64,000 nucleotides of DNA from Sphaerosporella brunnea (Eukaryota; Ascomycota; Pezizomycetes; Pezizales; Pyronemataceae): the NCBI GenBank assembly GCA_008704415.1, contig VXIS01000179.1, positions 31,566 through 95,565 on the forward strand, written 5' to 3'. Under the pieces are notes generated by a model. That model was not told where the DNA came from, made no database searches, and saw nothing but the letters and a program-made list of their open reading frames with translations. Both the position numbers and the translations under genes were made by a program. This document shows positions 21,766 to 32,002 of the stretch, piece by piece; the first letter of the stretch is position 1, and each line of letters starts with the position of its first letter.

Positions 21766-22670
21766 TCACCTATTGACGTTGCTTGCAGCCGGCACAGCGG
21801 GGGATCCCTGTGACTTATGGACCATGTTAAGCATTTTCTTAAGCTCATCAGAATATCCCTTCGACTTATCGAACCTCTTATACCGATTCAGACTGTTCTC
21901 CAGCGCAGCTCTATGGTGCTCGGTGACAGCAGGCAGGATTTTCATCCGTTGGTGTATCTGCTCAAGGAATAGGTAACGTATAAAGTGCTCTATGTAGATT
22001 TCCGGATGCAGGATCATATAGTTCTTCGGACATTTCACCAGCTCCAGAAGCGAGTCCAAAAGGTGCGGGATAGACGGAACGTAAAATGGCGTTGAAAAAC
22101 TGAGGGAATTATCTTGCACGGTGAAAGGAACCGAATGCCTCCGTCGGAAAGAAGGCGCGGGCGCGGGCCGCATTTCCGATTGATAGGATCAGGATGGAAA
22201 CGAGATTCCACGAGGACGGTATTCCACGCAAACGGTCCAGGAACTGGAATCTTCTCGCCATCGACAGACAATCCGCATTCGTGTTCCGGCCATAGTCGGA
22301 TACTGTAACAGGAGTCTCTGACGAGGGATAAACGCGGGATTTGTTGGTTTTCAGAACGGTCTTCTTCCCAGCGCCCGTCAGCGACGATCCCGCGAGCAAT
22401 CGCTTGCTGCAGAGAAGAGCGAACTACAACATCAAGTGTCTGCGGAAGTTAGTGAGCCGAAAGAGATGTTAAAGGGTCCGGATCTAGGGAACCTACCATA
22501 TCAGCGCAAGCATTCACTCCCATCCACCTGACCCCTTGACTCCCAGCCATCATGAAAGGATGGTCGTACCGCGCGAAAACGGCGAACGCGTAGTGAAGGG
22601 CATCATGAAGATCTTCATCAGGGATTTCGTCAGACATGGGTGGCATTTTCTGAGGGGGATTATGGGACAT
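21766..22670 (-). pseudogene. Frameshifted nucleotidyltransferase-like gene
   Basis: Exon 22497-22670 joins in phase 0 through a 57-base intron (22440-22496) to a second exon from 22439. The start MSHNPPQKMPPMSDE, then MMAGSQGVRWMG and TLDVVVRSSLQQAIARG, resembles the nucleotidyltransferase-like fold of small fungal hypothetical proteins (G-S motif, then an aspartate strand). That assignment is tentative. The frame that starts the second exon closes near 22036. A different frame carries a convincing C-terminal part (YMILHPEIYIEHFIRYLFLE) and stops at 21766. The switch must lie at about 22110-22150 and no intron explains it. It is therefore a pseudogene or holds a sequencing error. Confidence 0.5.
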
Positions 22671-23229
22671 AGAAAGATAGCTGTGAGTTGTGAGATGGCG
22701 AAAGTCGTGGTGAGGTAGGCAAGAGGTGAGGTCGGTAAGTGTTGCGGTTAGCGAAAGAGGGCGCGGTTGAGCCGCGTAACGCAGCGTGTCGCAGGGTTTA
22801 GGGTTCAGGGTTCACTGAGAACCGTGCGTATTGAGGGCCGTTCTTACTTAGAAAATCAAGCATCTTTCTTTCTTCTCATATCTATGACTCCTTGCACGTG
22901 TTAGTGAAGACCAAATCATAACACGAGCCCTAGAAGCACGGAGAATCCTTTCGACCGAGGACTGTTAATGGGAGTGTGCGGGGACGGGCGGAATGGCGCT
23001 ATGGTAGGGGAACATTCAGCACCGACCCAACCTTTCTAGATTATCACAGAACGATTGCGCAAAGCGTGCTCACGAAGCGTTGAACTCCCGGAAGACGAAA
23101 CGTTAAAATTCTCTTGTTTACTTTATCAAAGACGCCTGGTGTTGTTTCTCTTGAATTCTATCTTCTTCTATCCATTGAATCGAGTGATATCGCCTCCGCG
23201 TTACAGACAATGCGGACGGGCCGCTGGCC
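22671..23229. other. Noncoding with a telomere-like patch
   Basis: Contains AGGGTTTAGGGTTCAGGGTT at 22793-22812, a short degenerate telomere-like tract. No gene is supported. Confidence 0.5.
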
Positions 23230-23511
23230 TCACCTATACATGTCGAGGACCTGAATATAGCCCTCACCATCTTTATCGAGGTCCTGCCTCGGTGTCATCT
23301 TCCACCGTGTGTCCTTGCGGACACCGGCCATTACTTTTCCACCATCAAGCCAAAAGTAGTTCAATCCAGGCTGTCGCCAGCCCCTGGTGATAGGTGATTC
23401 TTGGATTATAACTAGGTCCGCGCCCAGTTGTAATCCACTTTCCATTATAGACGTAAGAGTCCCACCACTCTTACGAACGTTGAGTTGAAGAACTTTAAGT
23501 GATGCTGACAT
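23230..23511 (-). mobile_element. LINE ORF2 5' fragment, endonuclease domain
   Basis: The frame opens MSASLKVLQLNVRKS and continues GADLVIIQESPI and GVRKDTRWKM. This is the start of the apurinic-type (EEP) endonuclease domain at the head of LINE ORF2, with L-N-V-R in place of the usual L-N-C and an intact Q-E-S metal-binding glutamate. It stops after about 94 codons, far short of a full ORF2. A minus-strand frame of 221 codons (23495-24157) overlaps the ATG by 17 bases and could be an ORF1 relic, though I see no gag zinc knuckles in it. Confidence 0.7.
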
Positions 23512-24430
23512 TAAAGTTCTTCTTCAACAGTGGGGACATCGAGCATGTCTTAATTTGTTTCCGGCATACCGATGAGGATTGCGTTAGGCTGAGTGGAGGT
23601 GCCAGTGTTGTCGCTGGGCGGGTCTTCTGCTGCGATTTCCGGAGTCTGGGAGACACCTCTGGGTTCGGCGGTATCTGTTCTGGCCGATTCGCCTTAGCGG
23701 CCCAGCCACCACTCGGCCGGCCGGCCGAAGGGTCAGTCGGCCAGATTTTAACCGGAATACGACTCGGCAGCCGATTCAGGGTGAATACGGATCGGCCAAC
23801 ACACGAATACGAATCGGCCGGACGATTCAGAGATAGCATAACATAAACTGGCGTTTTCTTTTTCAAAAAATTCCCTAAATATACTTGCGCATTGGGGTAC
23901 CCTCTAGATGGCGCGAAAACTTTTTGTTCATGTCTTAAGAGAAAGGGTACAGGCAGAGGTGTGACTATGGAGAATCCGCCTGCGCAGAAGAAGATGCTGC
24001 GCCGCAGCCATTTCTGGCTTGCAATATTGTTCTCTTCAACACCTACTACACAGTCGACAACTTGCGGTACAGCTTTCCCGTAGGACCATGCCACAACTGC
24101 CACAACTGCCACAACTTGGATAATTTTGAAGAGCCTGGTGAAAAGTCGCGCGAACATAGGAAGTTTTTAGCTTTCCAAAGCTCTACGGAGAAACCCGAGA
24201 AAGAGCCACAATACTCACGCAACTAGGTGAGATTAGTACGAGAAGAGCCAGTAAGCCAACGGTTTATACCTCGTTCGAGCTTGCCTATTTCCCAACTGAC
24301 TTCCTCTTGGTGCTGACCGATGCGCATCGTCAGTGGGGTCGAGTACTTGAACCCTGTATCCTCGATGGGGGTCCCATCTGCGTTTCCGACCTGCACCCCC
24401 AAGCTGAATTCGTTGGGGTTGACCGCGTCG

Positions 24431-26617
24431 TTAGTTTCTTCGGGCCCATTTGAGTGCCGATCCGATATCCTTGTTAATGCTCTCGACCGTAGAATTGATC
24501 AGGGTGAATGGTGGCGTTATGATTGTCTTGCCATCCCATCGGAAAGTTCCGGCAGCTTTTTTTTGGACGCTGGGTAGTTTTCCCGCTTCACGAATCCACA
24601 GAAAGCGTGCCTCCACGTCAAAAGCGTCAAGTTGTCTGGCCCAGTCGTCCCAATGTTCAAAGAAATTTAACTCCGACTTCAAGTGGTTCCCTGCAATGGT
24701 GACCTGTAGGCCAACGACAAATGCTTTCGGCTTTCCTGTTCTCGGAGCAGCACACTGGTGTACCACAATGGCGTCTACCGCCTTGTAGTTGTACGCCATT
24801 GGAATGTAAATCGTTGTACCACGTCGTTTTGAAATGACTGGGGCTTCACCAGCAAAGGATTCATCGGTCCATCCACCATGCAATTCTTTGAAACCTTCCA
24901 CAACCGCCGAGACCGGGCAACCATTCACAACGAGTGAACTGATGATGGTTTGCTCCACGAGGAACCCGAGCATGGCGGGATTTCCGCCGGAGGTTGCTAA
25001 ACGGTCCATCCACGTAGCGGTCAGGAAGTCGTTGTGGTGTGAGACGCTCTTGAGGTAGGCCGCTAAAGAGCGTCGAGCCAGACCACATGTGGCAGAGCCT
25101 ATCCCGTTCTCGACTTTAAAGAATCGCCAATCGATGAGAATGGTCTCATCGATGACGGCTGACTCCGTCAAGCATGCCCGTGAGTTCTGGAGGTACCTGG
25201 AGCCTCTTAGCGCTCTTCGACAATTACAAGACAAAGGCAGGGTGGCAATACTCATGCTTCCTCTTCTCGCTCATCCTGGACCGGGCAAACTGGATGACTT
25301 GCTTAGTGACAGCTTCGATGTCCTTGGCAGCAAAAAATTTCTCATAAATGTATTTCATTGCTTGGTCGTGGTCTCCGGCCACTTCTGGTGGTAGCGTGAG
25401 AGTCAGTAGCGGACGAAGGAACAGTGGAACCCCTCCCGTAAAATCCTGAAAGGCGGCTTTATCCGCGAGGTTGAATTTAAGTGGTAGTGTCGCTCTCTCC
25501 CACCACTCCTTCATCTCGTTCTATAGATTCGTTAAGTTGGTGTATACAAGAGACTGCAACAATAACGCACCTCAGTGAGACCGCCAGACACTGTGATCGT
25601 CTTCGTGTGTGTCTGTCTGAGATCGTCGAGTATTCCGGTAATGTAATTTCCACTTGCGGAAAAAATTACATAGTGTGATCCCGACATTTCCCATATCGCG
25701 TCCCTTACTTCCCCCTTGCGGTTAGCCAACACTCCCACAGTGCCTGTTGAGGTTGTTTCGAGGTAGAATGCATTGACTTGGTCCAGAAAGAAGTAGAGTC
25801 GACACTCATTGTATTTTCGACAGAAGTTGATGATGTCGTTCATACTGGATGCCATTTCAATCGTGATGCACAGATCCGTCCGATCGGCGAAGGCCATGAG
25901 CAGGGCACTTCGGAGGGTAGTAAGGGGTTTTTCGTAAATAGCGGCGCAATCCGGAATGTATACCACTCTTTTTTCTCTATCCTGCATCAGAAGGCAAGCC
26001 ATGGCCGCCATGATGTGGGACTTCCCATATCCCATGTTTCCCCGTACGTATATCCTTCTTCCTCCATTCCTATAGTCCAGAGATTTTATCGCAATATCCA
26101 GTTCTGCGAAGCGTTCGCGGCCAAAGTAGGTAAACGAACCATTCTGTAGTACGAATCTGTCTGTGGGCGTAGAATCAATGTAGGGAAAGGGAAGCTGGAG
26201 GATACACGACGGGTCGGAGTAGTTCTCGCGTGGGTACACAACGCTTCTGAGCTTCTCGTGCAAAGCCTGGGCAACTAGCTGGTGTTAGCACTACTGGCTG
26301 TCACAAACTTAGTGGGACGCACTTCGTTGATCTTCACTGAGAACCTGTTCAAGCAGTCTTAGACGTTCTTCAGCCAGTAACTTTGCAACACCGATTGGGA
26401 ACTCCTTGTTAGAAGCCCAGTAAGCGTAGTCGATAGGATTTCGCTCCTCAAGAAAGGCATTTCCGTCCAGGAAGTGGCGCCGAAAAATGCCAGCAAACTC
26501 GTCAACGGCTTCTGGGCATATACGGTGGTGCACGAGGCGGCGAGCGTAGGCCAGCATATCGGCCACGTTGTATCCTTTCACGGTGTCGTAGTTGGGATTC
26601 AAGTCGTCGGTATCCAT
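24431..26617 (-). CDS. Crinkler/RHS-like P-loop NTPase with REase-fold nuclease domain
   Basis: A multi-exon minus-strand gene. Exons 26323-26617, 25571-26274 and 25520 to about 25257 join through consensus introns in frame. The last coding part, about 25220 down to 24431, needs a very short intron (about 37 bases) or a frameshift at 25220-25256. The product is about 680 residues. The middle part is a P-loop NTPase: YFGRERFAELDIAIKSLDY, Walker A RGNMGYGKSHIMAA, VVYIPDCAAIYEKPL and Walker B-like RLYFFLDQVNAFYL. The C-terminal part has NYKAVDAIVV and VVGLQVTIAGNHLKSELNF, the D...Q-x-T arrangement of the restriction-endonuclease fold. NTPase plus REase is the architecture described for Crinkler (CRN) and trypanosome RHS proteins, which act in host nuclei or in conflict between genomes. 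I see no signal peptide or ubiquitin-like header. Whether it works is open. Confidence 0.75.
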
Positions 26618-26660
26618 ATTTGCTATTGCTTTGGTCGTCTTTCTCGTTTCAATTCTGGCG

Positions 26661-26750
26661 GCGGGGAGGGTGGTGGAGAGGGTGGTGGAGAGGGTGGTGA
26701 TAGTAGTAGAGAGAGTAGTAGTGGAGGTGGTGAAAGTGGTGAACGTGTAG
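26661..26750. repeat. GGTGGAGA/GTAGT microsatellite in divergent promoter
   Basis: Purine-rich imperfect repeats (GGTGGAGAGG, then AGTAGTAGAGAG) lie between the divergent Crinkler-like gene and the proline-rich repeat gene. Confidence 0.8.
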
Positions 26751-26908
26751 GTGTTGAGGCTTAGCCGAAGTGGTTGTGGTAGGATGGTGATGGGAAAACC
26801 TTCTTACGGGCTGATCTAGCTGCGTCTTATAGCTTCACTGGATATCACTCGGTGATATCCAGACCCACCGTTCGATTTCCCAATTCACCGACCTCCGCAA
26901 GTGACAAG

Positions 26909-27862
26909 ATGTTTCGCCGCCTTTCTCCCGTAACTGAGCCCAACCGGGAATCCAGTGGACGACCCAATGCGGCCCCATTGAGTCAATTTCTACAGGAGCC
27001 TTCACACGCGGTCCCATTGAGCAGGATCCTCGCATCACAAAGCCCGTTACGCCATGCACCGGTAGATGGCGGGTTACATGCCAGCGCTGCTCCACTCAGT
27101 CAGATTCTGGCATCGCCGAGCCCATTGCTGGATCGCCCGCCCGCAGCGCCGAGCCCATTTCTGGACCGCCCGCCCGCAGCGTCGAGCCCTTTGCTGCACC
27201 GCCCGCCAGCATCGCTGAGCCCATTGCTGCAGCGCTCCCAAGCATCGCTGAGCCCTTTGCTGAACCGCCAGCCAGTATCGCCGAGCTCTTTGCAGCACCA
27301 CCCGCCAGCATCACTGAGTCCTTTGCTGCACCGCTTGCCACCATCGCCGAGCCCTGTGCTGCAGCGCCGCTCCACAACGCCTGTAAGGCAAAATGCTCGG
27401 AGGAGTCGTACTCCGCCCCGTCCAGCCCAGATTCCAAAGCGAGGTCCAAAGCGAAAAGCAGCTGCTGATCTAAAGGTCAACCCTGATCAGCTATACGTAA
27501 AATCGCAGAAGAGACACTGGTATACCAATCGACCCAAGGCTCAAGTATTGAGTTTCTGGCTCGAAGAAACACCACGCGTTATACGACCTGGCCCCCCGGG
27601 CGCGCCTTTCCATCCGGCGGTGCCCTGGACCGCTCCTCTCGTCTTTCCCTGGCCCCCCGGGCGCCCCTTTCCATCGCCTCAAAACTCGAGCGCGGCCTCA
27701 AAACCTGACCGCGGCCTCATAGTAGTCCCAAGCTTTCAAAGTATCTGGCATGTTATCGTGAGCGTCTCAAACAAAAACTCGGTGGTGGAAGTGTATAATA
27801 GCGTTGATAGACATAGTCAAGTTGACGCTGGCTCCCCTCTGCATATATCCTTTCAGGATTGA
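26909..27862 (+). CDS. Proline/serine-rich protein with 11-residue repeats
   Basis: A single open frame of about 317 codons from the ATG at 26909 (an upstream in-frame start at 26852 is possible). Seven 33-base units from 27131 to 27361 encode variants of PPAS-x-SPLL-x-R. A basic segment follows (RRSRTPPRPAQIPKRGPKRK), then HWYTNRPKAQVLSFWLEE, which faintly resembles the HTH-like N-terminal part of some fungal transposase-associated proteins. A second short repeat (CCTGGCCCCCCGGGCGC at about 27589 and 27649) makes two PGPPGAPF-like segments. The C-terminal 45 residues look like read-through of noncoding DNA, so the real gene may splice or stop earlier. No family is recognised. Confidence 0.45.
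   Translation: MFRRLSPVTEPNRESSGRPNAAPLSQFLQEPSHAVPLSRILASQSPLRHAPVDGGLHASAAPLSQILASPSPLLDRPPAAPSPFLDRPPAASSPLLHRPPASLSPLLQRSQASLSPLLNRQPVSPSSLQHHPPASLSPLLHRLPPSPSPVLQRRSTTPVRQNARRSRTPPRPAQIPKRGPKRKAAADLKVNPDQLYVKSQKRHWYTNRPKAQVLSFWLEETPRVIRPGPPGAPFHPAVPWTAPLVFPWPPGRPFPSPQNSSAASKPDRGLIVVPSFQSIWHVIVSVSNKNSVVEVYNSVDRHSQVDAGSPLHISFQD
27131..27361 (+). repeat. Seven tandem 33-bp coding repeats
   Basis: Units start at 27131, 27164, 27197, 27230, 27263, 27296 and 27329. All keep the frame and end in a TTTGCTG- or TTGCTG-like string. They diverge mainly at third positions and in a few residues. Confidence 0.85.
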
Positions 27863-28142
27863 GCTCCTTATAGTCTCCATTCAATCTGCGAAGCCATTCC
27901 TCCTTGGTGATCTTTGTAGAAGGTTCCATGAGGTTCAGATGAAAGATAGGGTTAAACCGAGCGGTGGTAACGGTGGCGGCGGCTTCGATGGAGTATTGGG
28001 AGTAGAGGAAGAAGAAGTTTATATAGATTTCACCGCGGTTGACCCAGTCCCTGCCTGCCTGCCATATCACCGGAGGATTGGTGCTAGGCTTCATTGAGGT
28101 AGATGACGCCGCATGGGTAGAGGCACCGGTGGCGCCCACCAA
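27753..28142 (-). CDS. Unrecognised 129-codon frame
   Basis: An open frame with an ordered-looking segment (EPSTKITKEEWLRRLNGDYK and YVYQRYYTLPPP) overlapping the 3' end of the repeat-protein frame. No domain, splice partner or context supports it strongly. It could be a terminal exon of a decayed gene. Confidence 0.2.
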   Translation of the reverse strand: MVGATGASTHAASSTSMKPSTNPPVIWQAGRDWVNRGEIYINFFFLYSQYSIEAAATVTTARFNPIFHLNLMEPSTKITKEEWLRRLNGDYKELNPERIYAEGSQRQLDYVYQRYYTLPPPSFCLRRSR

Positions 28143-29382
28143 AATGATTGGCCCACCAGCTACAGTGCTCTTTAGTCATCCATTTCCGCCATCCTGATCG
28201 GCTTCATTTTTTGCGTGAAATCGGCATGTCTGCAAATGATGACACTTTATTACCCGGCTTACAGCAAGGATTGTTTTTTTTATCGCGATGGAACTGGTGG
28301 GATGTTATAGCCAGTGTTTTGCACCGTCCAGCCTTCGTTTTGTACAGTCGGTTCAGTGGTTTGCACAGTCAGTGCGGGTTGTTTGCGCAGTCGGGCCCTG
28401 CATTTTGCACGGGTCGGTGTACTGGTTTGCACAGTCAACACGATGGCGGATATGCCAGCATCCCTGACTCGTCCTTTTTTTCCTCTTTACAGTATCAATA
28501 AAACTTTAGGTCACTATAGCTAGAGCAGAGTACTCTGCTGGTGGTTTATCGAGATAGCGTAGGACTTTGACCGCCCGGGTCTTTGGTGTTTGATTGGCGC
28601 GACGCTCTGTGCAGATTGCAGAGTAGGTACTGAATCAATGTTGAATGCAGACACGTGACGGGCGTGTTCTGCGTTGTGCTAGTACTTACATGTATCGCGA
28701 TCTTGGATTCATACATGCAGCTTAAGGCGCCATGGCCACGCTATGATGCATGTGCACGAGACGACGGGATGCTTCTTCCCGTCTGCACAAAAGAAGGAAT
28801 GCGTCGCTCGTGGGCTTCGGGTTCGGCTGGAACAGCTCCGCCGGTTTGATTGAGCTTGGATCTCTTCTCTTCTCCTCCCATCGGAGAGCTCTGCCGATGC
28901 GAATTCAAGGCTCGTGGACCTGCGTCATGCGCCGCGTACTGGACGCTATTCCGCAGACTCCACCAAGTGCTGCATTCTCCGCATCGGCGCACACCGCATC
29001 ACGCGCTGCAGCCCCAAACTCCGCCCGCCCCCGGTCTCATCCAAACACTCGCGCCTGCGGATCCCCGTCCCAGCCACCTCACCCCGTCCAGGAGAAGCTC
29101 CACCACTATCGGACAGAGCTTCTCCCAGTGCCCCCCCCCCCCGGCCCTCCGCTTATCATTTCATAGCGCATTCAAAGTGTGACTCTTCCCGCAAGCTTTC
29201 CTCCTCTTCTTCTTCTCTTCTTCACTCCATCCTCATCTCCTCCTCCCCCCATCTTCACACCACCCCCCCCCCCCCCAAACAACAAAAATAAAATAAAAAA
29301 TCCATCTACCTCTGCCTGCATTTTCGTATCTTAGAGTCGTCTTGAGCTTTTCATCCATCTTCCCCTCTACACTGTCGCAATC
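28143..29382. other. Noncoding, then carboxypeptidase leader
   Basis: Holds the TTTGCACAGTC repeats (next entry), and from about 29100 a C/T-rich leader typical of well-expressed fungal genes with C-runs at 29131-29141 and 29264-29276. No gene is supported. Confidence 0.5.
28316..28438. repeat. Degenerate TTTGCACAGTC repeats
   Basis: Six related blocks (TTTTGCACCGTC, TTTTGTACAGTC, TTTGCACAGTC, TTTGCGCAGTC, TTTTGCACGGGTC, TTTGCACAGTC) occur at spacings of about 20-25 bases. Confidence 0.7.
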
Positions 29383-31119
29383 ATGAAGCTCACCGTAGCT
29401 TCCACTCTATCTCTCGCTCTGGGTGCGGCCGCATATTTCCCAAATCCCGCTCAGCAGCCGCTGGGCACTGCCGACAGCAAGCTCCCTTCCTTCATTTCGC
29501 AGGCTCTTGACCGGGTCAAGACTACCCTCGGAAACGTGGATGTTTCGGCCGAGGCCGCCCAGGCATGGACCGAGATCGCGAAGCTCTACCCCGGGGACAC
29601 CATCTCTGCTATCCAGGCTATGACAAGCAAGTCCCAGCCGAAGGATGGCCGTAAGCGACGACCAGATTCCCACTGGGACAAGATTGTCCGGGGTGATGAT
29701 ATAATGTCGGCTATGTCCGGCAAGATCGACGGCCACGAGAAGCTGAAGGGCACTAAGCTGAGGATCAAGAAGCCCAACGGACTCGGCATTGACGAGAAGG
29801 TCAAGCAGTACTCGGGCTACTTGGACGTGGAGGATGACAAGCACTTTTTCTTCTGTAAGTCGTTGCGATATTTCTCTCGCCGGAAGGAGACTGATGAGTG
29901 ATAGGGTTCTTCGAGTCCAGAAATGACCCCAAGAACGACCCCGTCGTGCTGTGGCTGAACGGAGGCCCAGGATGCTCCTCGCTCACTGGTCTCTTCATGG
30001 AGTTGGGTCCCGCGTCCGTCGACAAGAACATCAAGATTGTTCACAACCCCTACTCGTGGAACGCGAATGCTTCCGTCATCTTCCTCGACCAGCCGGTCAA
30101 CGTCGGTTATTCCTACTCCGGCAAGGCAGTTTCCAACACCGAGGCTGCTGGCAAGGACGTCTACGCGTTCTTGACCATGTTCTTCGATACCTTCCCTGAG
30201 TACGGCAAGCAGGACTTCCACATCTCCGGTGAATCCTACGCTGGGTGAGTTTATCCATGATGCATCTGCACTCGAGCCGTAGCTAACATTTCGCAGTCAC
30301 TACATTCCCCAGTTCGCCTTCGAGATTCTCTTGCACAAGAACCGCAACATCAACCTGAAGTCCGTTGCCATCGGAAACGGGTTGACCGACGGTCTCACCC
30401 AGTACGAGTACTACCGTCCCATGGCTTGCGGTGAGGGTGGATACCCCGCCGTTCTCAGCGAGTCTCAGTGCAAAGCTATGGACAACTCCCTGCCCCGGTG
30501 TACCAGCATGATTGAGGCCTGCTACAACACCCGGTCCGTCTGGTCGTGTGTCCCTGCCTCCGTCTATTGTAACAACGCCATGATCGGTCCTTACCAACGC
30601 TCCGGCGTCAACGTTTACGATATCCGTGGTCCTTGCGAGGACTCTAATAACCTGTGCTACTCCGAGCTTGGCTGGATCTCGGAATACCTGAATAAGGATG
30701 AAGTTATTGAGGCCCTCGGTGCTGAGGTTTCCACCTACGAGTCCTGCAACTTTGACATCAACCGCAACTTCCTGCTTAACGGTGACTGGATGCTACCGTT
30801 CCACAAGCTCGTCGTCGAGCTTCTTGCCGAGATCCCTGTCCTTATCTACGCTGGCGACGCCGACTTCATCTGCAACTGGCTCGGAAACCACGCCTGGACT
30901 GAGAGGCTCGATTGGTCTGGCAAGGACGAGTACAACAAAGTCAAGCTCGCCCCATTCGAGGTTGCGAACAAGAAGGTCGGCCAGTACAAGAGCAGCGGCA
31001 ACTTGACTTTCTTGACTGTTGGGCAGGCTGGCCACATGATGCCTTACAACCAGCCCGAGGCTTCGTTGTCCATGCTCAACCGATGGATTGGTGGAGAGTA
31101 CTGGCCCAAGTCTAACTAA
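29383..31119 (+). CDS. cpyA: Vacuolar carboxypeptidase Y (serine carboxypeptidase S10)
   Basis: Three exons (29383-29854, 29905-30244, 30297-31119) give 544 residues. The enzyme removes C-terminal amino acids from proteins in the vacuole. A signal peptide ([17 protein letters not shown]) is followed by a propeptide of about 110 residues with the basic site GRKRR; the mature part begins around [18 protein letters not shown]. The oxyanion region [10 protein letters not shown], the nucleophile elbow HISGESYAG, the aspartate in [12 protein letters not shown] and the histidine in [13 protein letters not shown] complete the catalytic set. Exon junctions fall inside FFW/FF and right after the catalytic serine motif, keeping the frame. 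Length and order match the fungal CpyA family. Confidence 0.96.
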
Positions 31120-31457
31120 GCGGGTGTGGGTGTGGGTGTTTTTTTCTTAATGCGTGTATGATTATTTGATGTATGGGTTTTGGCTTCCTGACATAAGTAT
31201 GTCTTTAAATGAGGGATTGCTTGGGGACTTTGTTGTATTGTTTTTACTTCCTGGGATATCATGCATGGGCTTAGTTGGAACACGGGAGTATAGCGAATGC
31301 GTTTTTGCCGCGAGCGAGATTAATAATTGCTTTCCAAAGAATCGTGGGTGTACCGTGGTTGGTGAGCTACTGTGATTTCAACGCGTTGCAGCCTGAGCCG
31401 CAACTTAAATCTATCTACCAACTGCATCCCATAATACCAATAGCCGCCATCACCACA
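31120..31457. other. Spacer with carboxypeptidase 3' UTR
   Basis: T-rich 3' region and the short promoter of the next gene on the same strand. No gene seen. Confidence 0.5.
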
Positions 31458-31959
31458 ATGTCAGAACGACTCCAGCCCACAGGAATCCAGCACCAACTCG
31501 CGATCCCGCTCCCGGGGTCTCTATCGGCGCGAATCCACATACATCTCACAATCCACACGCACCACATACTTTTATTCCTCACGTCTCGCACGGCCGAGAC
31601 GCCGGCGGGGGGGCCAGCAGAGCTGGGGAGCTTCGTGTATGCGTTGCCTTCTGTGTGTATTCCCTCTCCTTCTCTCCTTCTCTCCTTCTCTCCTTCTCTC
31701 CTTCTCTCCTTCTCTCCTTCTCTCCATCTCTTCCCCCTAGGCTAACAGATACCAGAAAACGCAGCCGTTATCGACGCCGCTGTATACGCGCGAGGAAACG
31801 CTGGAGACGGCGACGAGGGTTGCGAAGATAGTTGCGCAGAGGACGGGGAGGCCTTGTTTTGTGGGCTGCTCGCTGGGTGGTGTTGGCGGCTCTGTGCAGG
31901 AGGAGATGGAGGCGGTTGGGGGGGTGGTCAAGGTTGTTTTGGGGAAGGTTTTGGGTTGA
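31458..31959 (+). CDS. Proteasome assembly chaperone 4-like protein
   Basis: Two exons (31458-31652, 31756-31959) give 132 residues. The N-terminal part has HIHLTIHTHHILLFLTSRT and SFVYALPS. The second exon has LSTPLYTREETLETATRVAK, RTGRPCFVGCSLGG and SVQEEMEAVGGVVKVVL, the pattern of fungal PAC4/Poc4-type chaperones that help build the 20S proteasome ring in the cytosol. I chose the acceptor at 31754-31755 because it joins in frame to FVYALPS; the acceptor at 31747-31748 would put the exon in the wrong frame. The intron is a CTCCTTCT microsatellite for most of its length. It is convergent with the gene at 32003-32698, and the two ends lie only about 43 bases apart. Confidence 0.72.
31664..31732. 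repeat. (TCTCCTTC)n microsatellite inside an intron
   Basis: About eight pyrimidine octamers make up most of the 103-base intron of the PAC4-like gene and extend its polypyrimidine tract. Confidence 0.9.
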
Positions 31960-32002
31960 GTTTGCATTTAGTATACAAAGAAGAAGGAGAAGTTATGTAC
32001 AA

